Assembly: GCA_965240325.2 (NCBI GenBank)
Contig: OZ251224.1
Span: forward strand, 2,232,001-2,296,000
Origin: Rebecca billardiae RCC1528
Taxonomy: Eukaryota > Haptophyta
Length of the DNA stretch: 64,000 bases
Direction of reading: 5' to 3'
How positions within the stretch are numbered: the first letter of the stretch is position 1; every line of letters begins with the position of its first letter. Below, in pieces: positions 23,561-35,200 of this stretch. The notes beneath the pieces were generated by a model. That model had not been told where the DNA came from, did not search any database, and worked only from the letters and a program-made list of their open reading frames with translations. A program made the position numbers and the translations under genes.

Positions 23561-26500
23561 TCACGCGATTCCCTGGCAGCAGTACTGGTAGCCGTCGTAG
23601 CAGCGCGTCCTGAAGTTGCCCTGCGCCTGGTTGATCAGCTTGATCACGTGGTTTGTGTACTGATTCACCGTCATGTCCGGCTGGAACCGAGCGCGCAGTG
23701 CGTCCACGGTCGCCTGCCCGGCGCGAAAGCATGGCCACTTGCCGCCACCAAACGTGAATGTCGTCTGCACCAGCGAGAGCAGCTTCTCGCGGTGTCGGCG
23801 GGCCTGCGCGCGAAGCACGGCGCGCCGGCACGCACCCGAGGGCGTGCGTGAGCTCGCCGTCCGGTGGACTTGTGACGCACACGGCAGAGGACGCGCGGCG
23901 GCATGCAGCCAGTGAAGCACGACTACTCGGCGCGCGCGCCGGCCGCTCGGGCGCAGCCCGCGCGACGCGCATGCGACGCGTGCGCACACCTCCACGAATC
24001 CACGCACGAGCAGGTAGCGAAAGTAGCGGAAGAGGGGCGAGTGCGTGCCACCGAGCAGCTCGACGTACTCATTGGTCAGCTTGAATGGCGCGGACTCAAA
24101 GTTCATATTCCCCCCCGGCGAGTTGGAGAGCAGGAAGCCAAAGTCGATGTGCACCAGGTGCCTGCGTCGCGCGCGCGCGCGGCGCCAATGGGCGTGCCCC
24201 GCGGCCGCGCGCGAGCGAGCGCAAGCGAGTGGGCGAGCGCGGCGGTGAGCGCAGCCGACCGATCCCCGGTGCACGGTGCGGCCGGGGCCGTGCCGGCCGA
24301 GCACGCACGCTACCCACCGCTGAGCCGCCCTCGCAGCGGCCCTCGCTCGGCCTGCGGACGCCCATCGCGCGCGCGGCTCGGGCGCGCGCGCCCGCACCCG
24401 TCCGTGGTGAGGAGGATGTTGCCATTGTGCCGGTCCTTCAGCTGGAGCAGGTAGCACACGATCGAGTACGCCGCGGCCGAGCGGGCGAAGTTGAGCCTCG
24501 CGCGGTGGTACCCCTCCGCCGGCGCCCGGCGCCGCGCCCCGTCCGCGTGGAAGTGCCGCTGGAAAAAGGCGCCGAGGTTGGGGCAGTCGGGCGTGCGCTG
24601 CTTGAGCGAGTCGATCGAGATTGCATCTGCCACGCCCTCGATCACGCCGCAGTCCGGTCCGGCCGTGACGATCCGGTAGGGGCGCAGGGCGAGGGGCAGC
24701 CTCGCGCGCGCGAAGATGGCGTCGAACGCCTGGATCAGCTGCATCGCGAACCGCTCCTGCCGCAGCTCGTCGTTCGCCTTCACCACGAGGAGCTGCACGT
24801 GCCAGCGCGGCAGCGACGCGTGCGGCGAGCGCGCCGCGAGCCGCCGCTGCCGCTCCGAAAACGCCTCGCCAAATGCGCGGCCCACGCCGCCGGCAGCGCC
24901 GGCGGCGGCGGCGGCGGGGCCGCTCGGGCTGCCGGCGCCGTCGCCGCCGCTCGCGCCGCGGCTCACGCCCTGCGCGGCGCTCGAGCCGCCGCCCGTCGCC
25001 GCACCCGCTCGCCACGCTCCGCGCGCCTCGCCGCCCGCTCCGCTCGCCACCGGCGCGGCCCCGCGGACGGCGCCCCCGATCGGCCGACCGCCGCCGCGCG
25101 GCGCGCCTCCCGAGCGCTGAGGGTCTCCGCCGTCGTCGTCCGAGTCGCCGCCGACGCCCTCGGCGCGCGGCAGGATCGGCAGGATGACGTTCGAGTCGGC
25201 CAGCCGAGAGATGGCGATCCGCTCGCTCGCGTCCACGTCGCCCTCGGTGTCGGAGTCGCCGCCGCTCACGTCGACCACCGAGCGCCTCGCGCGCGCGGGC
25301 ACGGCGCTCGGCGGGCGGCGGCTCGGCCGAGGCGGCGTCCGGGGCGCGGCGGCCGCGCTGCCAGCCGACGCGCCGGCGTCGCCGGCGAAGGACACGCTCG
25401 CTGCCGCGGGCTCGCGGCCCGCTGTACTCGCGTTGTGCGAGCCTGGCGTGCGCGGCGGCGAGGCCGCCAGCACGGCACACGCCGCTGGGCTCGGCAGCGG
25501 CGCGGGCGACAGCGGCTCAGTGCCTGCGAGCGCTTGCAGCGCGCCCGTGCTGCCGTGGCCGTGGCTGCCGAGCAGCTTGCGCCGGTCGCCCGCGTCGGCG
25601 AGTTGCCTGCGCAGCGCGCCGCCCACCCTGTCCACCAGCCGCGCCGACGCCGCCGCCGCCGCGGCAGACGAGCCCCACAGCCCGCCGCCGCCGCCGCCGT
25701 GGCCATGGGCGCCACCGCCGCCGTCGTGCTGCAGCCTCGCTTCCGCGAGCAGCGACTGCAGGTGGTGCTGCGAGCGCGCGCGCGGCCGGCCGATGACGCG
25801 CTCGGCGTCGGGCGCGGCGAGCTCGAGACACACCATGTACGGGACGCGCTCCTTCGTCGAGAACGGCTGCGCGTCGTCCGCGCAGATCCGCACGACGCTG
25901 AGCGGCCCGCTGCCGCGCATCGCCGCCGGCGCCGCGGCCGCGCCGCTCGCCGCCAGCGGGTGAAGAGGCGTGGCGTGCCACAGGCAGTCCGTCTGCTGCG
26001 CCTCGAGGTCGGCGCTGAGCTGCGCGAGCGCGAGCGTGAGCGCGCGCGCGCGGTGCTGCCGCGGCACGCCGCGCAACCCCGCCGCCACCGCCGCCAGCTG
26101 CTTCAGCAGCATCAGCTCTGTGAGCGGCTGCGGCGCCGCAGACGCCGGCCTCTCGTTCACAGACGCTGTGCGCCTGTGCGCGGGCGCGCCGGGCGGGCGC
26201 GACGACTTGCGCATGGTGAGCGGCTTCGTGGCGGGCACGGGCGGGGCCGGCGCCGGCGCTGCGGCCGCGGGCGGGCGCAAGGTGGGCACGCTGCTGCTCC
26301 CACCGCCGCCGCTGCCGCCGCTGCCCCCCGCCTCGCCGCCGTCAGCGCCGTCGCCGCCACCGCCCGCGCTCACGCTCCCGAGGTCCTGCGAGGGCATGCG
26401 GCTCGGCGAGTCGACGGGCGTGCGCGGGCGGTCCGCCCTGCGCCTGCTCAGCGGCACGGAGAGCGTGCGCCGCAGCCCCGGCGTGCCCGCCTCCGCGTGC

Positions 26501-27018
26501 CCGTCGTGCGGCGCCTTCGCAGAGCGCTCGACCTTTGCCAGCAGCGCCTCGGCGCGCTCGGCAATCGCCGCGTCCTCCGTCGGCGCCACCTCGGCGAGGA
26601 GGGTCCAGGAGCACTCCATGGCGAAGCTGTGCGAGCAGGTGCTCTGTGCGACGAGGAACGCCTCCAGCCGCGCGAGCACGGGGTCGCGCCGCAGCACGAT
26701 CGCGCAGAGCTGCGGCAGGACGCCGCACACGAGCGGCTCGTCCACGGCGGCCAGCTGCACGAGGTGCTCGACAATGGTCTCCTCGTCGTCGGCGCCCGGT
26801 CCGCCGGTGGCGAGGAGGTAGAGGGAGCGCATCGCGTCGTGCAGCGTGTCGTGCCGCGTGGCCGTCGAGCGGTTCAGCTTCCACGTGCGCACCTTGGAGC
26901 GCACGCCATGCAGCGTGGACGCGCTCAGCACGGTCACCCGCTCGCGCGGCGAGCCCAGCGGGGTCTCCGGCGGCGTGAGCTCGTTGGCGACATCGAGCAG
27001 CTCTGCCGCCTGAAGCAT
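23561..27018 (-). CDS. Type III phosphatidylinositol 4-kinase (PI4K beta-like), 3 exons
   Basis: Exons 27018-24398, 24161-23990 and 23803-23561; 1011 residues. Introns of 236 bp (donor GTGCGGGCG) and 186 bp (donor GTGTGCGCA, acceptor GCGCGCAG) restore continuous catalytic sequence. It makes PI4P from PI at Golgi/endosomal membranes. The N-terminal helical region (about 40-190) is followed by long Ser/Pro/Ala linkers. The kinase domain (about 740-1011) shows GPDCGVIEGV, KDRHNGNILLTTDG (catalytic loop, split by intron 1 right after it), HIDFGFLLSNSPGG (DFG activation loop) and the terminal TRCYDGYQYCCQGI. ATG 27018 (MLQAAELLDV) is preferred over the Arg-rich in-frame ATG at 27084. It is divergently transcribed from the sugar transporter. 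Confidence 0.9.
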
Positions 27019-27282
27019 CGCGCCGTACGCCGGCCACCGCCGCCGCCGTGCGCTCGCTCTGCGCGGTCGAGCCGCGCGATGCACGACGCGGAAGGCGTCC
27101 GCGAATGATGGCGGCCCAGTCCTTGCGCGCTCTGATTTGTGTTGGGGCCGTGCACGATGGCTGCCGACCGCGCGGAAAACGAATACGTATGGGTAAAGTC
27201 AGAAAAAAAGAAGAATGCTTGGCGCCACACCGCCGCGGCCGGGGCGCGGGAGACATCGGGCTCCGTCGTCGGGACCGCACGA
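27019..27282. promoter_or_regulatory. Shared divergent promoter, PI4K / sugar transporter
   Basis: 264 bp separate the two start codons. The middle (27140-27220) is AT-rich compared with both genes. No motif is certain. Confidence 0.5.
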
Positions 27283-29010
27283 ATGCGTGCGCTCGGCGCC
27301 GAGCAAGATGCGGATGACAAGGGCGAGCCCCTGCTCGACCCGACGGGCGCCCAGGCCCCTCGCCTGCGCGCATGCGCCCGCCCGCGGGCGCTCCTCGTCT
27401 ACGCGATCGTCGTCGCCTCATTCCTACCGTTTGGGTTTGGGTACGCGCTTGGCTTCACCAGCCCGGCGCTCGACCCGATGTCGCGCGCGTTCGCGCCCCC
27501 GCTGAGCACGGCGGAGCGCGCGACGTTCTCGTCGCTCGTGAACGTCGGGGCGATGCTCGCATCCCTCGGCGCGGGCTCGCTCACGGACGCGTGGGGCCGC
27601 CGGCGTGCGATGGGCTGCGTGGCCGTTGTCGGCGCTGTCGGCTGGTCCCTGATTGTCGGCTCGCTCCACCTGGGCAGAGCGGTGCTTCTCGTCGGCCGCC
27701 TGCTCACGGGCTGCGCCGCGGGCGGCTCCTCCGTCTGCGTCAACGTCTACATCGCCGAGATCTCGCCCACCGCCCTGCGCGGCGCGCTCGGGGCGAGCTT
27801 CCAAGTGAGCGTGACGCTGGGCATTCTGGGCGTGTACGCGCTCGGCATCCCGACGTCGTGGCGCGTGCTCGCGGCGCTGGGCGCCGTGCCGTACGCGCTC
27901 GTGCTGCTCGGCCTCCCCTGGCTCCCCGAGACCCCGCGGTGGGAGCTTCTCGTCCGCAAGGACGAGCCCGCCGCGCGGCGCACGCTCCGGCTGCTGCGGC
28001 CGAGCGCGCTCGAGGCGGAGGCTGAGCTGGACGAGCTGCTGGCGCAGGCGCGCGCGCCGCCCGGCGGGGGCGCGGCGGAGGGCGGGGGTTCGATGGGCGA
28101 CGGTATGGGGTACGCCCCGCCGCGCCCGTCGCCCGCCGCGATGCCCCCGTCCGCGGAGGACGCGCTCGAGGCTCCCGCCGCGAGCGCCAGCGACCGCGCG
28201 TCGCCGGGCCGAGCGGCCTCGGACCCGAGCGCGGACGAGCCGGCGGCCGAGGGCGCGCTCGCAGGTGCGATCGAGCGCGCGCCAGCGGACCCCGCGCCGG
28301 CCGCCGCCGCGCCGGCCGCGGGGCTCGCGCCCGCTCGCTTCGAGCCGTGGATGGCGCGCCCGCTCGCCATCGCCGTCGTGCTGATGGTCTGCCAGCAGCT
28401 GTCGGGCATCAACGCCGTCATCTTCTACTCGCAGCAGATCCTGCGCGACGCGAGCTTCGTCTCGTTCGCGGCGGACGCGTCGCTCATCGTGGCGTGCGCG
28501 CAGGCGGCCGTCACCATCGTCTCCGTGCCGCTGATGGACGCGTGCGGCCGCCGAGCGCTGCTGCTCGCCGCCGCCGCCGGCATGGGCGTGTCGCAGGCCG
28601 TGATCTCTGTCTTCTTCCTCAGCGGGAAGGGCGCGCCGTCGCTCGCGCTCCTCGGCCTGTGCGGCTCGGTCGGCGCGTTCTCGCTGGGCTTCGGCGCGAT
28701 CCCTTGGTCGATCATGGCGGAGCTCTTCCCGCAGCGCGTGCGCGGCCTCGCCTCCTCCATCGCCACGCTCACCAACTGGTCCTTCTCCTTCCTGGTGACG
28801 CTCACGTTTGAGGACCTCGCGCGCGCGCTCGGCGAGGGCAGCCTCTTCGCGCTGTACGCGGTGACGTGCGCGGGCACAGTCGTGTTCGTGTCGGCGTTCG
28901 TGCCCGAGACGCGCCACCGCACGCTCGAGCAGATCGAGGCGGAGTTCAGGCGGCGTCACAGCCGGGACGGTCGTGGCTGGCGGCAAATAAGCACGGCCTC
29001 GCTGCGATGA
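27283..29010 (+). CDS. Sugar transporter, MFS (GLUT/SLC2-like)
   Basis: 575 residues from ATG 27283; the frame is open to 27139, but MRALGAEQDADDKGEPLLD is a typical acidic, cytosolic N-terminus with a Leu-Leu near residue 18. Twelve membrane segments are expected. The family signatures are present: GSLTDAWGRRR (about 98-108), GRLLTG and YIAEISPTALRG (about 138-166), PETPRWELL, QQLSGINAVIFYSQQI (helix 7), MDACGRRALL, PWSIMAELFPQRVRG and the terminal VPETRHRTLEQIE. The central cytosolic loop is unusually long (about 80 residues of Ala, Pro and acidic residues). It is likely a proton-coupled or facilitative hexose carrier; organelle or plasma membrane cannot be told. No intron. Confidence 0.9.
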   Translation: MRALGAEQDADDKGEPLLDPTGAQAPRLRACARPRALLVYAIVVASFLPFGFGYALGFTSPALDPMSRAFAPPLSTAERATFSSLVNVGAMLASLGAGSLTDAWGRRRAMGCVAVVGAVGWSLIVGSLHLGRAVLLVGRLLTGCAAGGSSVCVNVYIAEISPTALRGALGASFQVSVTLGILGVYALGIPTSWRVLAALGAVPYALVLLGLPWLPETPRWELLVRKDEPAARRTLRLLRPSALEAEAELDELLAQARAPPGGGAAEGGGSMGDGMGYAPPRPSPAAMPPSAEDALEAPAASASDRASPGRAASDPSADEPAAEGALAGAIERAPADPAPAAAAPAAGLAPARFEPWMARPLAIAVVLMVCQQLSGINAVIFYSQQILRDASFVSFAADASLIVACAQAAVTIVSVPLMDACGRRALLLAAAAGMGVSQAVISVFFLSGKGAPSLALLGLCGSVGAFSLGFGAIPWSIMAELFPQRVRGLASSIATLTNWSFSFLVTLTFEDLARALGEGSLFALYAVTCAGTVVFVSAFVPETRHRTLEQIEAEFRRRHSRDGRGWRQISTASLR

Positions 29011-29345
29011 CGATTGACGACGACCTGCGTGGCCAGAGCCCAGATGGCGGCCAGATGGCAACGACGCGATCGAATGATTACGTACTGTAGGTTTCTGTCT
29101 GCTACTATAGCTGTACTAAAGCCACCTGAATCGTCATCCGTCGGCTAGTAGACGTTCAGTAGCAGTAGCCTGATGGCTACTATATAGGACCCAGATATAG
29201 ACGATATATATAATTTAATTCATTCGGCATCAGAATTGATACGACCGTGTAGCAGTAGTACGGTATTTATAGCGCAGTCTGCTGAACAACGGCGCGATCT
29301 GAATGGCATGACGACATCAATATATATGATGTAGTCGTCATCGCG
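29011..29345. terminator. Convergent 3' region with palindromic hairpin
   Basis: AT-rich spacer between the 3' ends of the sugar transporter (+) and the giant IQ gene (-). ATGACGACATCA at 29309 pairs with TGATG-TA-GTCGTCAT to 29341 around a TATA loop. It may help both transcripts end; that role is inferred. Confidence 0.4.
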
Positions 29346-32156
29346 TCAGAACGTCCGCAGCGGGGGCACGTGGAAGGCCCCGCCGCCAGCGATGGTACGG
29401 CCATCGGCATCAGAATCACGCGGCTGGTGTGGCGAAGACGTGGCATCGACAGCGGCGTCGACGGCTGTCGTCATCGTCGCGCGCGTGCCCGCCGTGCTGT
29501 GCGGCGGCGGGGACTCGAGCCGAGATCGTGCAGGCGGGGAGCCGAGTCGGGACGGCATCGTCGAAGCATAGAGGCTGCCGGCGTCGCTCCCCTCGGAGCT
29601 CATCAAGGCACGCCCTCGCTCCTGCGCCTCGGCGCGAAGGCGCTCCTTGCGCTGCTGCAGCTTCTCGCGCTCCTCCTGCGGCCGCGCGGCGCGTGACCGG
29701 GTGGCGCGCACCGAGGCGCAGCGGGCACACGCGCGCGTGAGATGGGCGCGCGCGGCGCGGCGCGGCGTCGCGGGCGGGCGAGGGCCGTGCTCTGTGCGCC
29801 CGCGGCCCGCGGCCCGCGCGGGCACGAGCGCGCGCTCCGCGCGCACCTCCGGCCAGTTCGAGTAGCGCGTCGCGCGCCACGACGCCGCGTGCGCCGGCGT
29901 CGCATAGACGGACGTGTTGCGCTGCGTCTGGCGCGGGGACGGGTGGTTGCGGCCCCACTCGCGCTCGAGGGCGTACATCTCCTCGAGCGCGGCGGCGCGC
30001 GCGGAGGCGGAGAGGTGGCGGAGCGAGCCCGCCCAGTTGATCACCTTCGACTCGTAGATACCGAAAGGCCGATCCGAGCCGGCAGCACTCGGGCTGCTGC
30101 GCCGGAGAGGGGAGGGCCGGCGGGGGTTCTTCGCGCCGGCAGAGAGTGGGCGCGCGCGCGCGCGCAGGCTGCGCTTGCCCGGCCGGTCGAGGAGGTCCGG
30201 ACTGGCCTGGACGTGCCGCGACCGGACCGGCGCCGCCTGGATCGCCTCGTCGGCCATGTCCTCGCCGCGCGTCTGCACGGACGCGTTGCGCGGCGGCGTC
30301 GCCTGCACACCCGTCGACGCGCGCGCGCTTGCCGGGTGCGCGCGCCAGTGTGGCAGCTTGCGCGGCAGCGGCGCCGTCTGCGTCGCGACGCCCGCGCTGC
30401 GCGAGTACACGCGCTGGGTGTGCGGTCGGCCGCCGGGCGTGGACGCGGCGCTTGTCGGCCCGGGCGGCGTCTGCGCCTGGGCCGCCTGCGTCTGCGTCTG
30501 CGTGTGCGGCTGCGGCTGCGGCTGCGGCTGCCGCGCCCACGAGGCGGCGGGCACCCCATACCACCGCCCGCCCGCGGATGCGGCGGAGGGGTAAGGCGAC
30601 TGCTGCGCCGAGCGGTAGTTGCCGACGTAGTCGATGATCTCGTCCGCGGAGGAGTGCCGCCGGAGCGAGGGCTCGCGCAGCGCGTCGAACGACGGCTGGT
30701 CCGCCGTGGACGTGAGCCAGCCGATCTCCGAGGGCGTAGTGGTGAGCGCGGGCGGTATAGACGCGAGGTCAGACATCGAGTCGTCCGGCAGCTTGAGCAT
30801 GGAGGGCCCGGGGGCGAGGGGGTGCGCCGAGAAGGCCGACGGGTCCGAGCCGCGCCTGCGCAGCGACGTGGGCGGCTCGACCTCGATCGGCGGCGCGTTC
30901 AGGAGGTGATTGCTCCACTGCTGCCTGCCGCCGCCGCCGCCGCCGCCGCGCCCGCCGACGTCGCCGCGCCCGCCGCCGCCGGCCCCGCCACTCAAGTCGA
31001 CCTCGTCCGGGCCGACCGCGGCGTCGTGCCGCGGCCCCGCCCGGTGCTGGCTCTGCGCGAGCGACGCCTCAATCTCCGCGAGCTGCTCGCGCGCCCGCCG
31101 CTCCCGCTCCACGGCCTCCAGCACCTGCTGCTCCAGAGTCTGCACCGACTGCGCGTGCGCGGCGTGTGCGCTCGTCAGCTCGCGCGAGATCTCGTCCGAG
31201 CGGCGCTGCTCGCTCTCGAGCGCGGCCTCGAGCTCGCGCACGTGCTCGGCCGCCGCGGCATGCGACGACGAGTGGTGCGACGACGACGCCGCCAGCGCGT
31301 CCCGCGCCGCGGCGAGCGCGACGTACAGCTCGTGCAGCGACGACGATGAGTGCTCGCGCGCCGCGTCGCGCTCGCGGAGCGCCGAGCTCGCGAGGTGGTG
31401 CGTGCGCGCGAGCTCGGCGCGGAGCGCGGCGAGCTCGGAGGAGCTCAGGTCCGAGTCCGCCTCCGCCACGCCCGACGCGTGGCCGCTCGCGTGCGCCGCC
31501 GCGCGCGCGTGCGCGAGCGCGACAGGGCCGCCCCCAGGCTGCGCGGTGAGAGAGCCGTGAGGTCTCAGCTCACGTGCGGTCGGCCGCCGACGCCGCCCTT
31601 CGCCGCCGCCGGCCGCGTCGGCGTCGGCGGCGTCGGCGGCGGCGGCGTTGGGCGGCGAGGCGGGGCCCTCGCCCACCGCCGCGAGCAGATCCGCATCGCC
31701 GTCCGCCGCGCGCACGTACTCCGCCCGCAGCGCGTCCGCGTGCGCGCGCTCGCGTCGCCACTCGTGCTCCAGCCCTCCGAGCCGTTCGGCCGCGGCCGCG
31801 TCGAACTCATGCATTTTGCGCCCGATCGCGTTGACGTGCGCCTGCGCCTCGAAGGCGCCGGTGGCGTGCGCGCCGCCGGTCGAGCCGCCGCCCCGGCCGG
31901 AGCGGCCCGCGCTCGCGCGCACCGCGCCCTCCGCCTCCGCCAGCGCGGCGCGCAGCGCCTCCTGCTCCGCACGCGCCTGCTCGGCGTAGCCCTCCCGTCG
32001 TCCGAGGACCTCGGCGGCACGCGCCTCGGCGCGGTGCAGCTCCTCGGCGATGGCGTAGAGGCGCATGTCGCTGCGGCGCACGTCGGAGCCGCCGGGCGGG
32101 TCCATCGGCATCGGCACGCGCTGGAACGGCCGCGCGCCGCCGTGCGCCGACGACGA

Positions 32157-32201
<45 letters not shown>

Positions 32202-35200
32202 CGCCGCCTGCACCGATGCATCCGACATCAGACCTGCCGGCCTGCTCGGCGGCGCGCGCGGCGGCGAGAAGGGCGAGCGGCCGGCCTGGCGCGCCGCGCG
32301 CGCGGCGCTGAGCCCGAGGGTCTGGCGCGTGACGTACCCGCGGTAGTCCGCCTGGATCAGCGTCGCCGAGCCCCGCCTCCTCTTCAGGTCGGAGCGCGCC
32401 GCCTTGCCGCGGTACTCCGCTTGAATCGTGACGGCCGCTCCGCGCTGTCGGCCGAACTCGGCGCGGGTGGCGTGCGCGCGGAAGTCGCGCTGGATGGTGG
32501 TGGCGGACTTCTGGCGCACGCGCAGCTTGGCGCGCTTGAACTGCCGCCGCTTGCGGTACTCGCGCGCCGCGATCCGCCGCCGCTCGCTCGCCTGGATGCG
32601 CGCCGCTGCCTCGTGTGCACGCGCCTCATCCTCGGCGGCGGCCGAGGCTTCCATTCGGGTTCTCTGCTGGTGGGCGCGCGCTGCAGCCTCGCGCTCGCGC
32701 GCGCGGCGCTCCTTCTCGCGCGCGGCGGCCTCGCGCTCGCGCAGGGCCGCCGCCTCGGCGCGCGCCGCCGCCGCCTCGGCGATCTCCGCGTCCTGCTCCG
32801 CCCGCTCCGCCGCACGCAGCTTGCCCTCAAGCGCGGCGCGCTCGCGCGACGCTGCGGCCGACGCGGCGGCCGCGGCTGACGCCTCCGCGGACGCGGCGGC
32901 GGCGTCGCGCGCGCGCCGCTCGGCGGAGGCGGCGGCCGCCTCGCGCGCGTGACGATCGTGCTCGCGCCACTCCTGCTCGCGCCGCTCGCGCTCGCGCCGC
33001 TCCTGCGCGCGCGCCGAGCGCTCGGTTGCAACTGACTGCCGCCGCCGCGCGCGGCGCACGCATGAGGGCGCGCGACGCGGCGCGGGGCGCGCGGCGCGCG
33101 GGCAAGGCGCGCCGCGTGAGCCGCGCGCGCGAGCCGCGCGCTGGGGCGCGCGGGCTGGGTCGCGCGCGCGCGCGCGCGGCGCGCACCCGCTGCGCGATGC
33201 GCTGGCGCTCCTTGCTCTGAATCGCCGTCGCTGCCAGCTGACGCTGGTCCCACTCAGCCGCGCGGTCGCGCACCGTGCGCCGGGCGATCCGCTGCCGCCC
33301 CTTGGCCTGGATGATGGTCGCGGCGTCGTCGAGCGCGCTGGGCTGCCACGCCGTGGGCGAGACCGAGCGCTCCTCCGAGTACCGCCGCGCGCCGTGCCGC
33401 ACGTCCGCCACCACGTTCTGCCCCACCTGCGTCCGGAGTACCACTCGCGCCGAGGGCTCTCGCCGTGCAAGCCGGGCGCGCGCTCGCTCCTCCGCTGCCA
33501 GCCCCGACTCTGCGTCTGCGAGGGCGTCGGCGGAGGGCGGCTCGAAGGCGGGCAGCGTGGGCATCCGCGCGAGCATCTCACGCGTCATCCGCCCGCGCGC
33601 CACCGCCTGGATGTGCGACGCCGCCGCCTCCTGCTCCGCGTTCTGAAGAGCCATCTGCTCGAGCCGCATGTCGGTCGCGATACGCTCGACCGACATCTGG
33701 CGCGCCACGCGCCGCGCGCCGCCCGCGGAGGAGGCGGAGGAGCGCGCGGGCGAGGCGGCGCTCTGGCGCGCGGCCGGGCCGAAGCGCTGCGCGCGCGCCG
33801 GCGAGCCGCCCGCCTCGATCGACTCGGCGGAGTGGCGCGACGACGACTCGACGTAATGGCGGCGCGCGGACGCCTGCCGCGCGTTTGCCTGAATGGTCGT
33901 GGCCGCCGCCTGCTGCAGCAGCAGTTCGTCGATGTGGTCGTGCGAGTCGGTGGGCTGGAAGCCGCGCGAGCCCGCGCCGGGCGCGCCGCCGCCCTGCGCG
34001 TACACCGAGAAGAGCGACACCTGCGAGCCCTGCCGCGACGCCTTCACCTCCGAGCCACGCACGCGCAGCAGCTCGTCAGGACTCGTGCGCGCCGCCTCCC
34101 ACTGCGTGACGGCGCGGCGCACGTTGGGGGACTCGCTGAGGCCCTCGGCCGCGGCGGCGGCGAGGCGGCGGCGCTCCTCCTCCGCCGTCTCCTCGCCCGA
34201 GTCCCGCCGGTGCGCGCCCGTCTCCACGCTCAGCGCGCCCACGCCCACGCTCTCCGAGCGCAACGCCTCGTTCTCTGCGAGCGTGTTCAGAGGCACGGAC
34301 GCGCGCCGGCTGCCTGAGGGCGGCGGGGCGGCCGACGCGCGCCGGCTGCCCACGGGCGTCGGGTTCTGCCGGCTGCGTGCGAGCCACTCCTTGCTGCGCG
34401 AGCGCACGCCGGTCGCGAGCCACGGCCGCGGCGCGTCCCTCTGCTCCGCGCCGCCGGCCGCGCCCGCGCCGCGCCCGGCCGCGCCCGCGCTCGCGCCCGC
34501 ACCCGAGCCGGCGCCGGCGCGCGCCTCAGCGGCGTGCTCCTTGCTGCGCACCAGCCACTCCTTGCTGCGCGAGCGCACGCTATTCGCGAGCGCCGGGCGC
34601 GGCGGCTCCGAGCCACCAGCCCCACCGCCCGCGCGCCCGGCGCCCGCGCCGCCCGCGCGCCCGCCGGCGCCGCGGCCGCGGCCGCCGCCTCCGCTGCTCG
34701 CCGCGCCGTCGCCCTGCGCGCCGGCGGCGTGCTCCTTGCTGCGCGTGAGCCACTCCTTGCTGCGCGACTTGACGCTGTTCGCGAGCCACGGCCGCGGCGC
34801 GTCCTTCCCCGCCGTGCCAGGCGTGCCGGCGCCCGTCTGCGCACCCGCCGACGCGCCGCCGGCGCCGGCGGCTCGCGCCCCGGGCGGCGCCGAGCCCGCG
34901 CGCGCGCCTTGCTTGCCAGCGGGCGCACCCGGCGGCGACCCGCCGCGGCTCTCAAAGGTGCCGATGGCCGCGGAGACGTTGGGCGCGTTGCGGAGCGAGG
35001 GCGACGGCTGTGGCTCGGCGGCCGCCGCGTCGCCGTCGGCGGCGCCATCGCCGCCCGCGGCCGCGCCGCCCACCGTCGCGGCCGCGCCGGCCACGGCCAG
35101 GCCGCTGCGGCGCCGCTCCTGCGCAGACGCGTCGCGCGAGCTGCTCGCGTCCTGGCTCCGCCTGCCGACAGCCAGCGCGTGCGGCGAGGTCTGCGCGTCC

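Noticed and set aside
24085-27108. 1007-codon plus-strand frame antisense to PI4K
   Set aside because: Arg/Ala-rich mirror of a GC-rich gene without motifs; the minus strand has clear kinase motifs.
28265-28320. Frameshift or fusion in the sugar transporter because of the long central loop
   Set aside because: The frame is continuous and both halves carry correctly ordered MFS signatures; the loop is only a low-complexity expansion.
29676-29846. Treating this in-frame stretch as coding in the giant IQ protein
   Set aside because: It is 171 bp with a GTGCGCGCG donor and GCCGCAG acceptor and an Arg/Ala composition unlike its flanks; read-through cannot be fully excluded.
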